A stretch of DNA of 18,608 nucleotides from assembly GCA_031280705.1 (NCBI GenBank), contig JAITGJ010000055.1:1-18608 (forward strand), written 5' to 3'. Positions 7,136 to 14,223 of the stretch are shown here, in pieces; the first letter of the stretch is position 1; each line of letters starts with the position of its first letter. The DNA comes from Spirochaetaceae bacterium (GTDB taxonomy: Bacteria > Spirochaetota > Spirochaetia > Treponematales > Breznakiellaceae). The notes under the pieces are model-generated. The model was not told where the DNA came from. It was given only the letters and a program-made list of their open reading frames with translations, and made no database searches. The position numbers and the translations under genes are program-made.

Positions 7136-8337
7136 GGCTGTTCCCGCGCGCATACGATGAGCGCCTGTTCAAGGTCCGCAATGATGTCGTCCGCGTCTTC
7201 AATGCCCACGGAAAGCCGCATCAATTTTTCGTTTACCCCCGTGGAAAGCCGCATCGCTTCGGGGATCGCCTGGTGGGTCTGCGCCAGGGGATAGGTCAGG
7301 AGCGACTCCACGCCGCCGAGACTTTCGGCAAAGAGAATCAGCCTGACGCTCCGCAGCAGCGCCGGCGCGTGGGCGGGATTTTTGAGGTAAAAAGAAACCA
7401 TCCCGCCGTCCCCCCGCGCCTGTTCCCGGCTCAACCGGTATTGGGGGTGATCAGAAAATCCCGGGTAAAATACCTTTTCGATCAAAGGATGGGCGCGCAG
7501 CCAGCCGGCGATCCGGCCGGCGTTTTCGTTCTGCCGCTCCATGCGAATCGCCAGGGTTTTAAGCCCCCGCAGGGTGAGCCAGGAATCGAAGGGGCCGAGC
7601 GTCGCGCCTTCACTTTTTTGAACGCCGCGCAGGGGTTCTTCAAGCGCGATGCTGTTATGCACGATAAGCCCGGCAAGGGCGTCGTTGTGCCCGGCCAGAT
7701 ATTTGGTGCCGCTGTGGAGCGCCATGTCCGCCCCCCGCTCCAGCGGGTTCTGGAAGTAGGGCGAGAGGAAGGTATTGTCCACCACGAGCAGCCCCCCCCG
7801 CTTGTGGATCAGGTCCGCCGCGCGGTTTATGTCCGTTACCTTCATCATGGGGTTTGAGGGGGTTTCGATAAAGATTCCCCGCGTTTCGCTCCGCATCGCC
7901 GCCTCAATCTTCGCAAAATCGCTGGTATCGACCCAGGAAAAGGCGTAGCCGTACGTGCGGTAATAGACATTAAAGAGGCGGTACGTCCCCCCGTACAGGT
8001 CTTCCGAAACGATAAGGTGATCGCCGGGCCTGAAAAGTTTGATAACCGCGGACACGGCTCCCATGCCGCTTGAAAAGGCAAGGCCGTAGGTCCCTTTTTC
8101 AAGAAGGGCCACGGCATCTTCAAGCGCCTTGCGGGTGGGGTTGGTAACCCGCGTGTAGTCAAAGCCCGTGGACTGGCCCAGTCCCGGATGGCGGAAGGTG
8201 GCGCTCTGATACACCGGGGTGCTGACGGCGCCCGTTACGGGATCGAAAAGCTGCGCCCCGTGTACCGCAAGCGTGCGGGGACTATAGGCGCGGTCGTGGG
8301 GATACCCGGAGGCGTCCCGTGTTGTGCCGGTATTCAT
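7132..8337 (-). CDS. Cys/Met metabolism PLP-dependent enzyme (MetB/MetC/Mgl type)
   Basis: 401 residues, normal for fold-type I enzymes of transsulfuration. Landmarks: YTRVTNPTR (61-69, phosphate contacts from the partner subunit), SSGMGA (89-94), D187 in VVDNTF (pyridine nitrogen), and HSGTKYLAGHND with the PLP lysine K212. The C-terminal LILFAESLGGVESLLTYP is typical of cystathionine gamma-synthase, cystathionine beta- or gamma-lyase and methionine gamma-lyase. Sequence alone does not fix which reaction it runs. Start ATG 8337 follows AGGAAAA. It is the first gene of an operon with two Rrf2 regulators, joined by a GTGA overlap, so its expression probably responds to sulfur or Fe-S status. 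Confidence 0.93.
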   Translation of the reverse strand: MNTGTTRDASGYPHDRAYSPRTLAVHGAQLFDPVTGAVSTPVYQSATFRHPGLGQSTGFDYTRVTNPTRKALEDAVALLEKGTYGLAFSSGMGAVSAVIKLFRPGDHLIVSEDLYGGTYRLFNVYYRTYGYAFSWVDTSDFAKIEAAMRSETRGIFIETPSNPMMKVTDINRAADLIHKRGGLLVVDNTFLSPYFQNPLERGADMALHSGTKYLAGHNDALAGLIVHNSIALEEPLRGVQKSEGATLGPFDSWLTLRGLKTLAIRMERQNENAGRIAGWLRAHPLIEKVFYPGFSDHPQYRLSREQARGDGGMVSFYLKNPAHAPALLRSVRLILFAESLGGVESLLTYPLAQTHQAIPEAMRLSTGVNEKLMRLSVGIEDADDIIADLEQALIVCAREQP

Positions 8338-8353
8338 GGGTTTTCCTGCATGA

Positions 8354-8383
8354 ATTGTAGGATATGACCGCGCGGGGCGTCAA
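8354..8383 (-). promoter_or_regulatory. Promoter of the PLP enzyme-Rrf2-Rrf2 operon
   Basis: On the minus strand TTGACG (plus 8378-8383) and TACAAT (plus 8354-8359) are 18 nt apart, predicting a start near 8347 and a leader of about 10 nt before ATG 8337. The first base of the -35 is the last base of the hairpin repeat at 8383-8452. No separate Rrf2 operator can be recognised with confidence. Confidence 0.6.
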
Positions 8384-8452
8384 GTGCCCAAACCGCTCTG
8401 CGGTTTGGGCTTGGGGTTTTGCGGCGAAGCCGCAAAACCCAGTACGTTGCTC
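8383..8452 (-). repeat. Second copy of the double-hairpin repeat element
   Basis: Read on the minus strand: GAGCAACGT, then hairpin C (GGGTTTTGCGGC / GCCGCAAAACCC; plus 8414-8425 and 8429-8440), CAAGCCC, a second hairpin (GCCCAAACCGC and its complement; plus 8386-8396 and 8400-8410), ending GGGCACT. This is the same order of parts as 171-256, with hairpin C arms identical and the second stem different in sequence. The element lies between the divergent PLP enzyme operon and response regulator gene. Confidence 0.85.
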
Positions 8453-8498
8453 GCCCTGGCTTTTGCCTGAAACCATCTTTTATAATGATCCTGAATGT

Positions 8499-8524
8499 GT
8501 TACGATACGATAATTTGTCGTAAC
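8499..8524. promoter_or_regulatory. Inverted repeat upstream of the response regulator
   Basis: GTTACGA (8499-8505) and TCGTAAC (8518-8524) are perfect inverted copies 12 nt apart, about 80 nt before the response regulator. The spacer holds a further TACGATAAT. A TATAAT stands at 8481-8486, but no good -35 accompanies it. The arrangement would suit a dimeric repressor or activator; no known site is recognised. Confidence 0.35.
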
Positions 8525-8603
8525 TGTGGAATTAATGAACAAGAGACAAGCCGGAGGGGCGGGGCAAACCCCAGGGTGAATATGCTGGAGGCGGATATCG
8601 GTC

Positions 8604-9230
8604 ATGTTTGAGCGGGGTAAAAAAACAATTCTGGTGGTGGATGACGACGCGACCATCCTGACCGCGACAAAAACGATCCTTTCGGGAAATTATGAGGTGT
8701 TTCTTGCCCAGTCCGCGGAAGTTGCCATGACCATTATGAAGACAACCAGCGTGCATTTGATCCTGCTGGATGTGGAAATGCCCGGTCTTTCCGGGCTTAC
8801 CTATATCGAATATCTCCGTTCCCAGGCAAAATTTTATTTTATTCCCGTCATTTTTATTACTTCGCACGCCACGCAGGACGTTATTCTGAAGGCGACACGT
8901 TCGGGGGCGCGCGACTTTATGGTAAAGCCGCTCCTCCCCCGCATCCTGCTGGACAAGATTGAAGCCGCCCTCCAGAGCGTTCAGGCGCCCATTACTCGCG
9001 ATGCCCTGATGGAAAAACTCACTTCCCTGCAAACGGCTTGCATGGAATGCCGGAGCCTCCGCATCGAGGAACTCACCGACGACCTGACCCGTACCCGTTT
9101 TACTTTTGATATTGACACGCGGATAGCCGATATACGCAAATGTGCCCGCCAGCTTGACTACCAATCGGTACTTGAAAAAGTGGGCGAAACCCTTGAGGTG
9201 ATCCCTCCCCCGGCACAGGCCGCCCGGTAA
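8604..9230 (+). CDS. Response regulator, receiver domain with short helical C-terminal region
   Basis: 208 residues. The receiver domain (about 7-124) is complete: acidic pocket DDD at 13-15, phospho-acceptor D56 (LILLDVEMPG), T86 (FITS) and K108 (MVKP). The C-terminal 80 residues have no recognisable DNA-binding, GGDEF, EAL or HD domain; they look helical (LMEKLTSLQTACMECRSLRI, then DTRIADIRKCARQLDYQSVL), so it may act through protein contacts. No histidine kinase is in the window. Start ATG 8604 has GGAGG at 8587-8591, a rather long spacer. It is convergent with murD. An inverted repeat at 8499-8524 may be its control site. Confidence 0.9.
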   Translation: MFERGKKTILVVDDDATILTATKTILSGNYEVFLAQSAEVAMTIMKTTSVHLILLDVEMPGLSGLTYIEYLRSQAKFYFIPVIFITSHATQDVILKATRSGARDFMVKPLLPRILLDKIEAALQSVQAPITRDALMEKLTSLQTACMECRSLRIEELTDDLTRTRFTFDIDTRIADIRKCARQLDYQSVLEKVGETLEVIPPPAQAAR

Positions 9231-9305
9231 CCCGTTCGCCGGCCGCACGCGGCCCCCCAAAATAGCGAGGGCGTGGGGCAGGCGGCGATACGGCGCAATC
9301 CTGCA

Positions 9306-9353
9306 ATCCTCCGGATGATTTTTACCGGGGCGCATATCCTCCGGATGATTTTT
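9306..9353. repeat. 18-bp direct repeat touching the murD stop codon
   Basis: ATCCTCCGGATGATTTTT occurs at 9306-9323 and again at 9336-9353, 30 nt apart, between the convergent response regulator and murD; the second copy ends one base before the murD stop. It looks like a short tandem duplication. On the plus strand the T runs could help end the response regulator transcript, but the stem (ATCC/GGAT) is weak. Confidence 0.8.
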
Positions 9354-10787
9354 TCAGGTGAGCCGCTTGACCGCTTCTTTCCACCGCCGTCCCCGGTCAA
9401 ATTCATTAAGAAACATGCCGAACGACGCGGCCCCCGGTGAAAGGATCACCGCGCCGCCGCTTTTCGCGCTGTCAATCGCCGCCCGTACGGCCGCGTCCAG
9501 ATCGCCGAAGGGACCCCGCCAGGGGACGCCTTCCCGGGCCAGGAGGGTTTTTAGCTTTTCACTGCCCGTCCCGGCGAGGAGCACCGGCGGGGCAAGGCGT
9601 TTTTCCGCAAAAGCCTCCGCGGCTTTCCGCGCGAGGACGCTAAAATCAAGCTTTTTGTCGGCCCCGCCGGTAACGAGCACAAGGGGGGCGGAGAACGCTT
9701 CAATCGCCGAGGCGGCGGATTCAGGGATGGTGGCGGCGGTATCGTTGTAGAATTTAACGCCGCCCGCTTCATGAAAAAATTCCAGCCGGTGCTCAATGCC
9801 GGGAAAACCGCCCAGGCTTTTCGCGATAAAATCCGCGGGAAGCCCCAGGTCCATAAGCACGAGCGCCGCGGCAAGGAGGTTTTGTTTCTGTTTTTTCCCC
9901 GGTATCAGGATTTCGCGCGGGACCACCGCTGCCGCCGGGCCGCCCGCCCTAAGCCGCGCAAAGCCCGTTTCGTCTTCCAGCCAGCCGCCCGCCGCGCCGT
10001 CCGCAAGCGGCGCGTCCGACGCGGGAAGGGGGCGTCCGGCCGTTTCCGCGAGAAACAGGCGGCCCCACGCGCCGGTAAAAGCGACGGTAACGTCGTTCCG
10101 GTCCTGCCCGTGGTAAATGAGGCGTTTGTCGGCGACATACGCGTCCATGGAACCGTACCGGTCCAGATGATCGGGCAGGATCGCCGTGATGAGCGCGGCG
10201 CGGGGTTTGAGGAGTCCGCCGCCGTCCGCTTCCCGGCCCCGGAGGTCCCCAAGCTGCCAGCTTGAAAGCTCAAGCACCACATCATCATCAGGTTGTAGAT
10301 CATCAAGAAAGGAGAGGGGCGAGACGGTGATATTGCCCCCCAAAAAGGCGCGGGCGGGGAGGAGTCCCGCCGAACGCCCCGCGCTGAGCGTGTAGTGCAG
10401 GGCCGACGCCGTTCCCGATTTTCCCTTGGAACCGGTTACGGCGATAAGCCGGGCGGGGTTTGCCGCAAGAAAGAGGGAAATATCCGTCTCCACCCGCCGG
10501 GCCAGGGCAAGATGGGGTTCATCGGGCCGGACGCCCGGGTTTTTTATCACCATGTCCGCGCCGCTAAAGTCCGCGTCCTCGTGGCGGCCCAACACAAAAC
10601 GGAAGGGGAGGCCGAAGGCTTCAAGTTTTTCGATTGAGGGGGCAAGAACCGTGTCATCCCGGAGATCCGTTACCGTTACGGCGGCTCCTTTTCCGGCCAG
10701 ATACCGCGCCGATTCAAGGCCCCCGCCGTGGAGTCCCAGCCCCATCACCGTTACCCGCATTCCCGCAAAATCCGTTTTTCCAGGCAT
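9354..10787 (-). CDS. murD: UDP-N-acetylmuramoyl-L-alanine--D-glutamate ligase
   Basis: 477 residues. A cytoplasmic ATP-dependent ligase that adds D-glutamate to UDP-MurNAc-L-Ala in peptidoglycan precursor synthesis. The N-terminal Rossmann-like domain begins VTVMGLGLHGGGLESARYL. The central ATPase has P-loop VTGSKGKSGTA (K123, S124), then ELSSWQL and LPDHLDRYG. The C-terminal domain shows HRLEFF, the MurD-typical FYNDTAATIPESAASAIEAF, and LSPGAASFGMFLNEFDRG. SKGKSG replaces the commoner T/S-N-G-K-T/S-T of the P-loop, but the lysine is kept. Start ATG 10787 follows GGTGGAA. It is alone rather than in a full dcw cluster; murE lies 1.7 kb away, same strand, with two plus-strand genes between. 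Confidence 0.95.
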   Translation of the reverse strand: MPGKTDFAGMRVTVMGLGLHGGGLESARYLAGKGAAVTVTDLRDDTVLAPSIEKLEAFGLPFRFVLGRHEDADFSGADMVIKNPGVRPDEPHLALARRVETDISLFLAANPARLIAVTGSKGKSGTASALHYTLSAGRSAGLLPARAFLGGNITVSPLSFLDDLQPDDDVVLELSSWQLGDLRGREADGGGLLKPRAALITAILPDHLDRYGSMDAYVADKRLIYHGQDRNDVTVAFTGAWGRLFLAETAGRPLPASDAPLADGAAGGWLEDETGFARLRAGGPAAAVVPREILIPGKKQKQNLLAAALVLMDLGLPADFIAKSLGGFPGIEHRLEFFHEAGGVKFYNDTAATIPESAASAIEAFSAPLVLVTGGADKKLDFSVLARKAAEAFAEKRLAPPVLLAGTGSEKLKTLLAREGVPWRGPFGDLDAAVRAAIDSAKSGGAVILSPGAASFGMFLNEFDRGRRWKEAVKRLT

Positions 10788-10908
10788 ATTTCCACCGCTC
10801 CCGCGCTGTTTTCCCGTTTTCGCGTCAACGTGAAGCCGTGGCGCGGCGGCCGCCGGGCAGCCGCTTGTCCGGCGTTTTCCCCTGCGGTCCGCATCCCGTT
10901 ATCCTGCG

Positions 10909-10937
10909 TTGCGCCGGGAGGCGCGTTTCAATATAGT
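10909..10937 (+). promoter_or_regulatory. Candidate promoter giving a leaderless DUF2804 transcript
   Basis: TTGCGC (10909-10914) and TATAGT (10932-10937) are 17 nt apart. The expected start of transcription, 6-7 nt on, falls on or beside the A of ATG 10944, and no Shine-Dalgarno sequence precedes that ATG. The -35 matches at TTG only. Confidence 0.45.
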
Positions 10938-10943
10938 GTATTT

Positions 10944-12014
10944 ATGGCAATGTTTGGAGAGCCTTCATCGCTCCCTGCCGGGAACGAAATCGGTTCCCCC
11001 CTCGAGGCGCTTGACGATTTGGGGCGGCCCGTCAATTTTGGCTGGGCCCGTGGTCCGCTCTGGCATTACGATTCGTCGCTTCTGCGCGCCTCGCCCCGCC
11101 GCTTCAATGCCCAGGACCGGTATTTTATCCAGAGCCCCGGTTTTTTTATCGTGATGCAGATTATTGACGGGGGCGCCCTGGGCTACGCGGGCGTTACGCT
11201 TGTCTCTCTCGCGGAAAAAAAGCGATCCTCCCAGACCCTCATGATTCCCCTGTCCCTGGGCGCGATGGGCCTTCCCGATTCAGGCGACGCGGGCCGGGCG
11301 CGGATATGGAAGGGCGGGTATCTGGTTGAGTTTACGGCGATGGAAGGCGGTACGCGGATCATCCGTGTGGATATTCCCAAATTTGAGAAGCGGCGTTACC
11401 TTCGCGGTGAACTGGTACTGACGCCGCCGCCCGGGGGGGAGTCTCTGGTAACCCACCTCCCCTGGCGCACGGATCGCGGCGCGTTTGCCCTGACGCGCCG
11501 TTCGCCCTGGTATGCCGTGGAAGGGATCATACAGTTTGGCAGTCAGGAAATTGTGTTCCCCCAGGGCAAAAGTTTCGCGCTCTATGAGTGGAGCCGCGGC
11601 GTCCGGCCCCGCGCCAATGTATACCAGTGGGCCGGCGCGGCGGGCATCCCGGACAACCGGCCCGGCGGGCCCGCGCTTGCCTTTACCGTGGGGTACGGCG
11701 GCGCGGATTCTCTGGCGGGTACGGAAAACGCCTTTTTTTCAGACGGACGCCTGCATAAACTGGGGCAGGTAACATTTCACCTTTCCCCCGCGAACGGCAT
11801 GAGTCCCTGGCGCTTTACCTCAAGTGATGAACGGCTCGAAATGACTTTTGCCCCGCTTGAGGAGCGCTCCGAGCGGAAATCGTGGTTTTTTCATTCATTG
11901 CAGCGGCGGCAGTTTTTCGGGTTTTTTGCGGGCCGGGTGGTTCTTGACGGCGGTGAGGCGGTGGAATTTCAGGGCCTGCCCGGCATGGCCGAACGCGGCA
12001 GAACCGTGCGGTAG
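10944..12014 (+). CDS. DUF2804 family protein
   Basis: 356 residues from ATG 10944 (354 from ATG 10950). The frame is open back to 10728, but that stretch is antisense to the murD start and has no family character. The segment LDDLGRPVNFGWARGPLWHYD and the closing GQVTFHLSPANGMSPWRFTSSDERLEM region look like DUF2804, a family of unknown function found often in spirochaetes and Firmicutes. The protein is beta-rich, with many tryptophans and aromatic residues, and has no signal peptide or membrane helix. A lipocalin-like or carbohydrate-related fold is possible but not shown. It diverges from murD, and a terminator-like hairpin follows the stop. No enzymatic role is assigned. Confidence 0.8.
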   Translation: MAMFGEPSSLPAGNEIGSPLEALDDLGRPVNFGWARGPLWHYDSSLLRASPRRFNAQDRYFIQSPGFFIVMQIIDGGALGYAGVTLVSLAEKKRSSQTLMIPLSLGAMGLPDSGDAGRARIWKGGYLVEFTAMEGGTRIIRVDIPKFEKRRYLRGELVLTPPPGGESLVTHLPWRTDRGAFALTRRSPWYAVEGIIQFGSQEIVFPQGKSFALYEWSRGVRPRANVYQWAGAAGIPDNRPGGPALAFTVGYGGADSLAGTENAFFSDGRLHKLGQVTFHLSPANGMSPWRFTSSDERLEMTFAPLEERSERKSWFFHSLQRRQFFGFFAGRVVLDGGEAVEFQGLPGMAERGRTVR

Positions 12015-12057
12015 GGCGGAACTGCGCGCGTCCGCCCCGGCGGGCAATACGCCGCGC

Positions 12058-12089
12058 GGCGGGACGGGTCCCGTTTCCGCCGGTTTTTT
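12058..12089 (+). terminator. Rho-independent terminator after the DUF2804 gene
   Basis: Stem GGCGG / CCGCC (12058-12062 and 12077-12081) with an inner ACG/CGT pairing, followed by GG and a run of six T (12084-12089). It begins 43 nt after the DUF2804 stop codon and would separate it from the membrane protein gene at 12215. The inner stem is imperfect. Confidence 0.55.
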
Positions 12090-12214
12090 CCCCGCCGCGG
12101 AATATCCGCGTGCGGCATGGTTCTATTCCGCTTCCTTGTACTCCCTTACAACAATCACGCGGCGTTTCTTGCTTCCTCCTTTTTTTCCCGTTAGCTTTCA
12201 GGGAGGAGGCCCGT

Positions 12215-12958
12215 ATGAAAGGGCAGACAGTAAAAAAAATTATTTTTCATCTGCTTTTGGGATTGTTCACCGCCGGAATTATAGTACTTCTCGCGTTTTC
12301 GCTCTGGCTTGCGGGGAACGCCATGATACCGGTTATCGCGCGGGGTTCTCCCGTTGTGTCAACAGTATTTCTGTTTCTTTTTGTGATTGCGTTTTTGTCC
12401 GCGACGGTGGGCGCTTTTATCATAGTGTTTCTGCTGATCTACCGGGCGGAAAAAATGTTCAGGATGAAAAACCGGTCGTTCACGGTGATCCATTCAGGGG
12501 ACGGCGATGCCGGAAACGGCGGCGACTGGGACGCGGAAACCCATTTCATCCAGGGCGCGTTCGGCTTCGGCTATTTCATCCCAGGGACATTCATACCCGT
12601 CATGGATAATCGTATTTTCATGCCCCTTTCCCAGAAGCAGAACGAGATCGCCTTCCCGGGCCAGGGAAAACGCCCGGCGAATGGCAAGCGCCCGGTCTAT
12701 CACCAGGTGGAGCCGCCCGGCGGCGGTACATCCCGCTTCGGCGGCGCCCCGGGCGATAGCGTCCAGAATCGCACGCGGATCTTCCCGCCGGGGGTCCTCG
12801 TTGGTGAGGACAATTATATCCGCAAATTCCCCGGCAATTTTTCCCTGAAGGGGCCGCTTGGCGGTGTCCCGCTCCCCGGCGGAACCAAAGAGCGCGATGA
12901 TCCGCCCGCCGCGCCGGGAAAGCCGGTCCCGAAGCGGGGGAAAGATAGCCGCAAATGA
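12215..12958 (+). CDS. Small two-helix membrane protein; 3' part runs antisense into murE
   Basis: Start ATG 12215 has a strong GGGAGGAGG site just upstream. The first 90 residues look real: a short basic N terminus (MKGQTVKK), TM1 (about 8-33), a short loop, TM2 (about 46-74), then a basic RAEKMFRMKNRSF (positive-inside). From about residue 94 the frame lies on the strand opposite the murE 3' end and stays open to 12958 (247 residues in all). That tail is Gly/Pro/Arg-rich and looks like antisense shadow. A one-base indel in the A6 run at 12450-12455 would instead stop the protein at TGA 12465-12467, and another frame has TGA at 12486, just before murE. I believe the membrane part; the true C terminus is unresolved. 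Function unknown. Confidence 0.55.
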   Translation: MKGQTVKKIIFHLLLGLFTAGIIVLLAFSLWLAGNAMIPVIARGSPVVSTVFLFLFVIAFLSATVGAFIIVFLLIYRAEKMFRMKNRSFTVIHSGDGDAGNGGDWDAETHFIQGAFGFGYFIPGTFIPVMDNRIFMPLSQKQNEIAFPGQGKRPANGKRPVYHQVEPPGGGTSRFGGAPGDSVQNRTRIFPPGVLVGEDNYIRKFPGNFSLKGPLGGVPLPGGTKERDDPPAAPGKPVPKRGKDSRK

Positions 12959-14149
12959 TGAAGGCGTGTGGGCGTAATCCACCAGCACCTCAAAGGGCTG
13001 ACCCCGGTTTATCGCGGTCATCCGCCCGCGCACGGGGATGAGTTCCGGTACGAAGGGGATCAGCGTTTCCACCGTACTGTTCAGAAGCCGGGAGACAACG
13101 ATGAGGCTTGCGAGCACATTTCCCGCGTTGAAGGCTCCCGGCAGCCGGTCCATAACAGGAACGCGCTCTGCGCCGCCATCGCCGCGTACCGTTATGGCGT
13201 AGCGGTTTCCGTCCGCGCCGCTTTCAATTTCCGCCGTGGAAAGATCCGCCGCTTTCCCGCGCGTACTGTAACGGTACACATCCGCGCCTTCCGCCGCGGC
13301 GGCGAAATATTCCGCTGAAGGATCGTCGGCATTGATCACGGCGAACGGGGGAACGGTGTTTTTTATGCCGCGTTCCGCTCCCCTGGCCGCGCGCGGCCGC
13401 GCGAGGGCGCGGAAAAGATTCGCCTTGTCGGAACGGTACTGTTCCCATGTGCCGTGAAATTCAAGATGCTCGTGGGTTACGTTGACCATCACCCCCGCGT
13501 CAAAAAAAATATCGCCCAGACGGTTTGTCCGCCGCGAAAGGCCGTGGGAGCTTGATTCCAGCACGGCGTATTCCGCGCCGCTGTCCCGCATCGCCGCGAG
13601 TTTCGCGTGAATCACGGTTGCTTCAGGCGTTGTTTGATGATCGGGATTCCACTCCGCGTCCCCGCCCAGGGAATACTGCACCGTGGAAATAAATCCCGCC
13701 TTTTTCCCCGCGCGGCGGAGCAGTTGCCAGACAAGAGAGACAATCGTGCTTTTTCCCTCCGTACCCGTAACGCCGATAATAACCAGGTCCCGCGCCGGAC
13801 GGCCCCAAAAAGACGCGGCGACGGGCGACATGGCAAAACGGGCGTCCGGGACGCGCAGAAATACCGCGTTTCCGTCCGCGGCGTATTCGGCACGGAGATC
13901 CGGCGAAATTTCATGCTGATGCACAACCGCCCGCGCGCCGCGCCGTATCGCCTCCGTGATAAAATGACGCCCGTCGGTATGCAAGCCCGGCAGGGCAAAG
14001 TACAGCGCGCCTTCACGCACGGCACGGGAATCGTACTCAAGCGCGGTGATCTCCGGATCGTATCCGGCGTCCGGCACGGCGGTCCGTTCGATTAATCCCG
14101 CGCCCGCCGCCGTTTCGTCATCAAAAAAAGCAGACAGTTTTTTTTGCAT
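12494..14149 (-). CDS. murE: UDP-N-acetylmuramoyl-tripeptide synthetase
   Basis: 551 residues. A cytoplasmic ATP-dependent ligase that adds the third, usually diamino, residue to UDP-MurNAc-L-Ala-D-Glu. Landmarks: LEYDSRAVREGALYFALPG (N-terminal UMAG-binding domain), P-loop VTGTEGKST (K133), ESSSHGL, NVTHEHLEFHGTWEQYR, VDYAHTPSSF, and GKGHE (507-511). The amino-acid-selection site reads EDPR (451-454, in TNEDPRREDP), not DNPR of meso-diaminopimelate enzymes. The arginine is kept. Treponemes are known to use ornithine at this position, which would fit, but substrate is inference. Start ATG 14149 has GAGGA with very short spacing. The last 20 residues (VPVAAVSGIAVP) are loosely conserved and overlap the antisense membrane-protein frame. 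Confidence 0.95.
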   Translation of the reverse strand: MQKKLSAFFDDETAAGAGLIERTAVPDAGYDPEITALEYDSRAVREGALYFALPGLHTDGRHFITEAIRRGARAVVHQHEISPDLRAEYAADGNAVFLRVPDARFAMSPVAASFWGRPARDLVIIGVTGTEGKSTIVSLVWQLLRRAGKKAGFISTVQYSLGGDAEWNPDHQTTPEATVIHAKLAAMRDSGAEYAVLESSSHGLSRRTNRLGDIFFDAGVMVNVTHEHLEFHGTWEQYRSDKANLFRALARPRAARGAERGIKNTVPPFAVINADDPSAEYFAAAAEGADVYRYSTRGKAADLSTAEIESGADGNRYAITVRGDGGAERVPVMDRLPGAFNAGNVLASLIVVSRLLNSTVETLIPFVPELIPVRGRMTAINRGQPFEVLVDYAHTPSSFAAIFPPLRDRLSRRGGRIIALFGSAGERDTAKRPLQGKIAGEFADIIVLTNEDPRREDPRAILDAIARGAAEAGCTAAGRLHLVIDRALAIRRAFSLAREGDLVLLLGKGHENTIIHDGYECPWDEIAEAERALDEMGFRVPVAAVSGIAVP

Positions 14150-14179
14150 CGTCCTCGTACCTGTGATAGTGCGGCCGTA

Positions 14180-14211
14180 TTCGATAACCGGCCGGGCTAT
14201 CGAACAAATCC
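14180..14211. repeat. Hairpin repeat between amrA and murE, first copy
   Basis: TTCGATA (14180-14186) pairs with TATCGAA (14198-14204), with CC/GG pairing inside. The 29 nt at 14183-14211 match 16772-16800 at 23 positions; where the outermost stem base changes from G to A, its partner changes from C to T. Both copies lie between two minus-strand genes. Confidence 0.65.
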
Positions 14212-14223
14212 CGCTTTTACTGT

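Noticed and set aside
8532..9335. A 267-residue open frame on the minus strand with a GGAGGATATG start-like site
   Set aside because: It is antisense to the full response regulator, whose receiver motifs are certain. The translation has no family character, and the GGAGGAT comes from the 18-bp direct repeat.
10728..10943. N-terminal extension of the DUF2804 protein
   Set aside because: It overlaps the murD start on the other strand and has arginine-rich, non-conserved translation.
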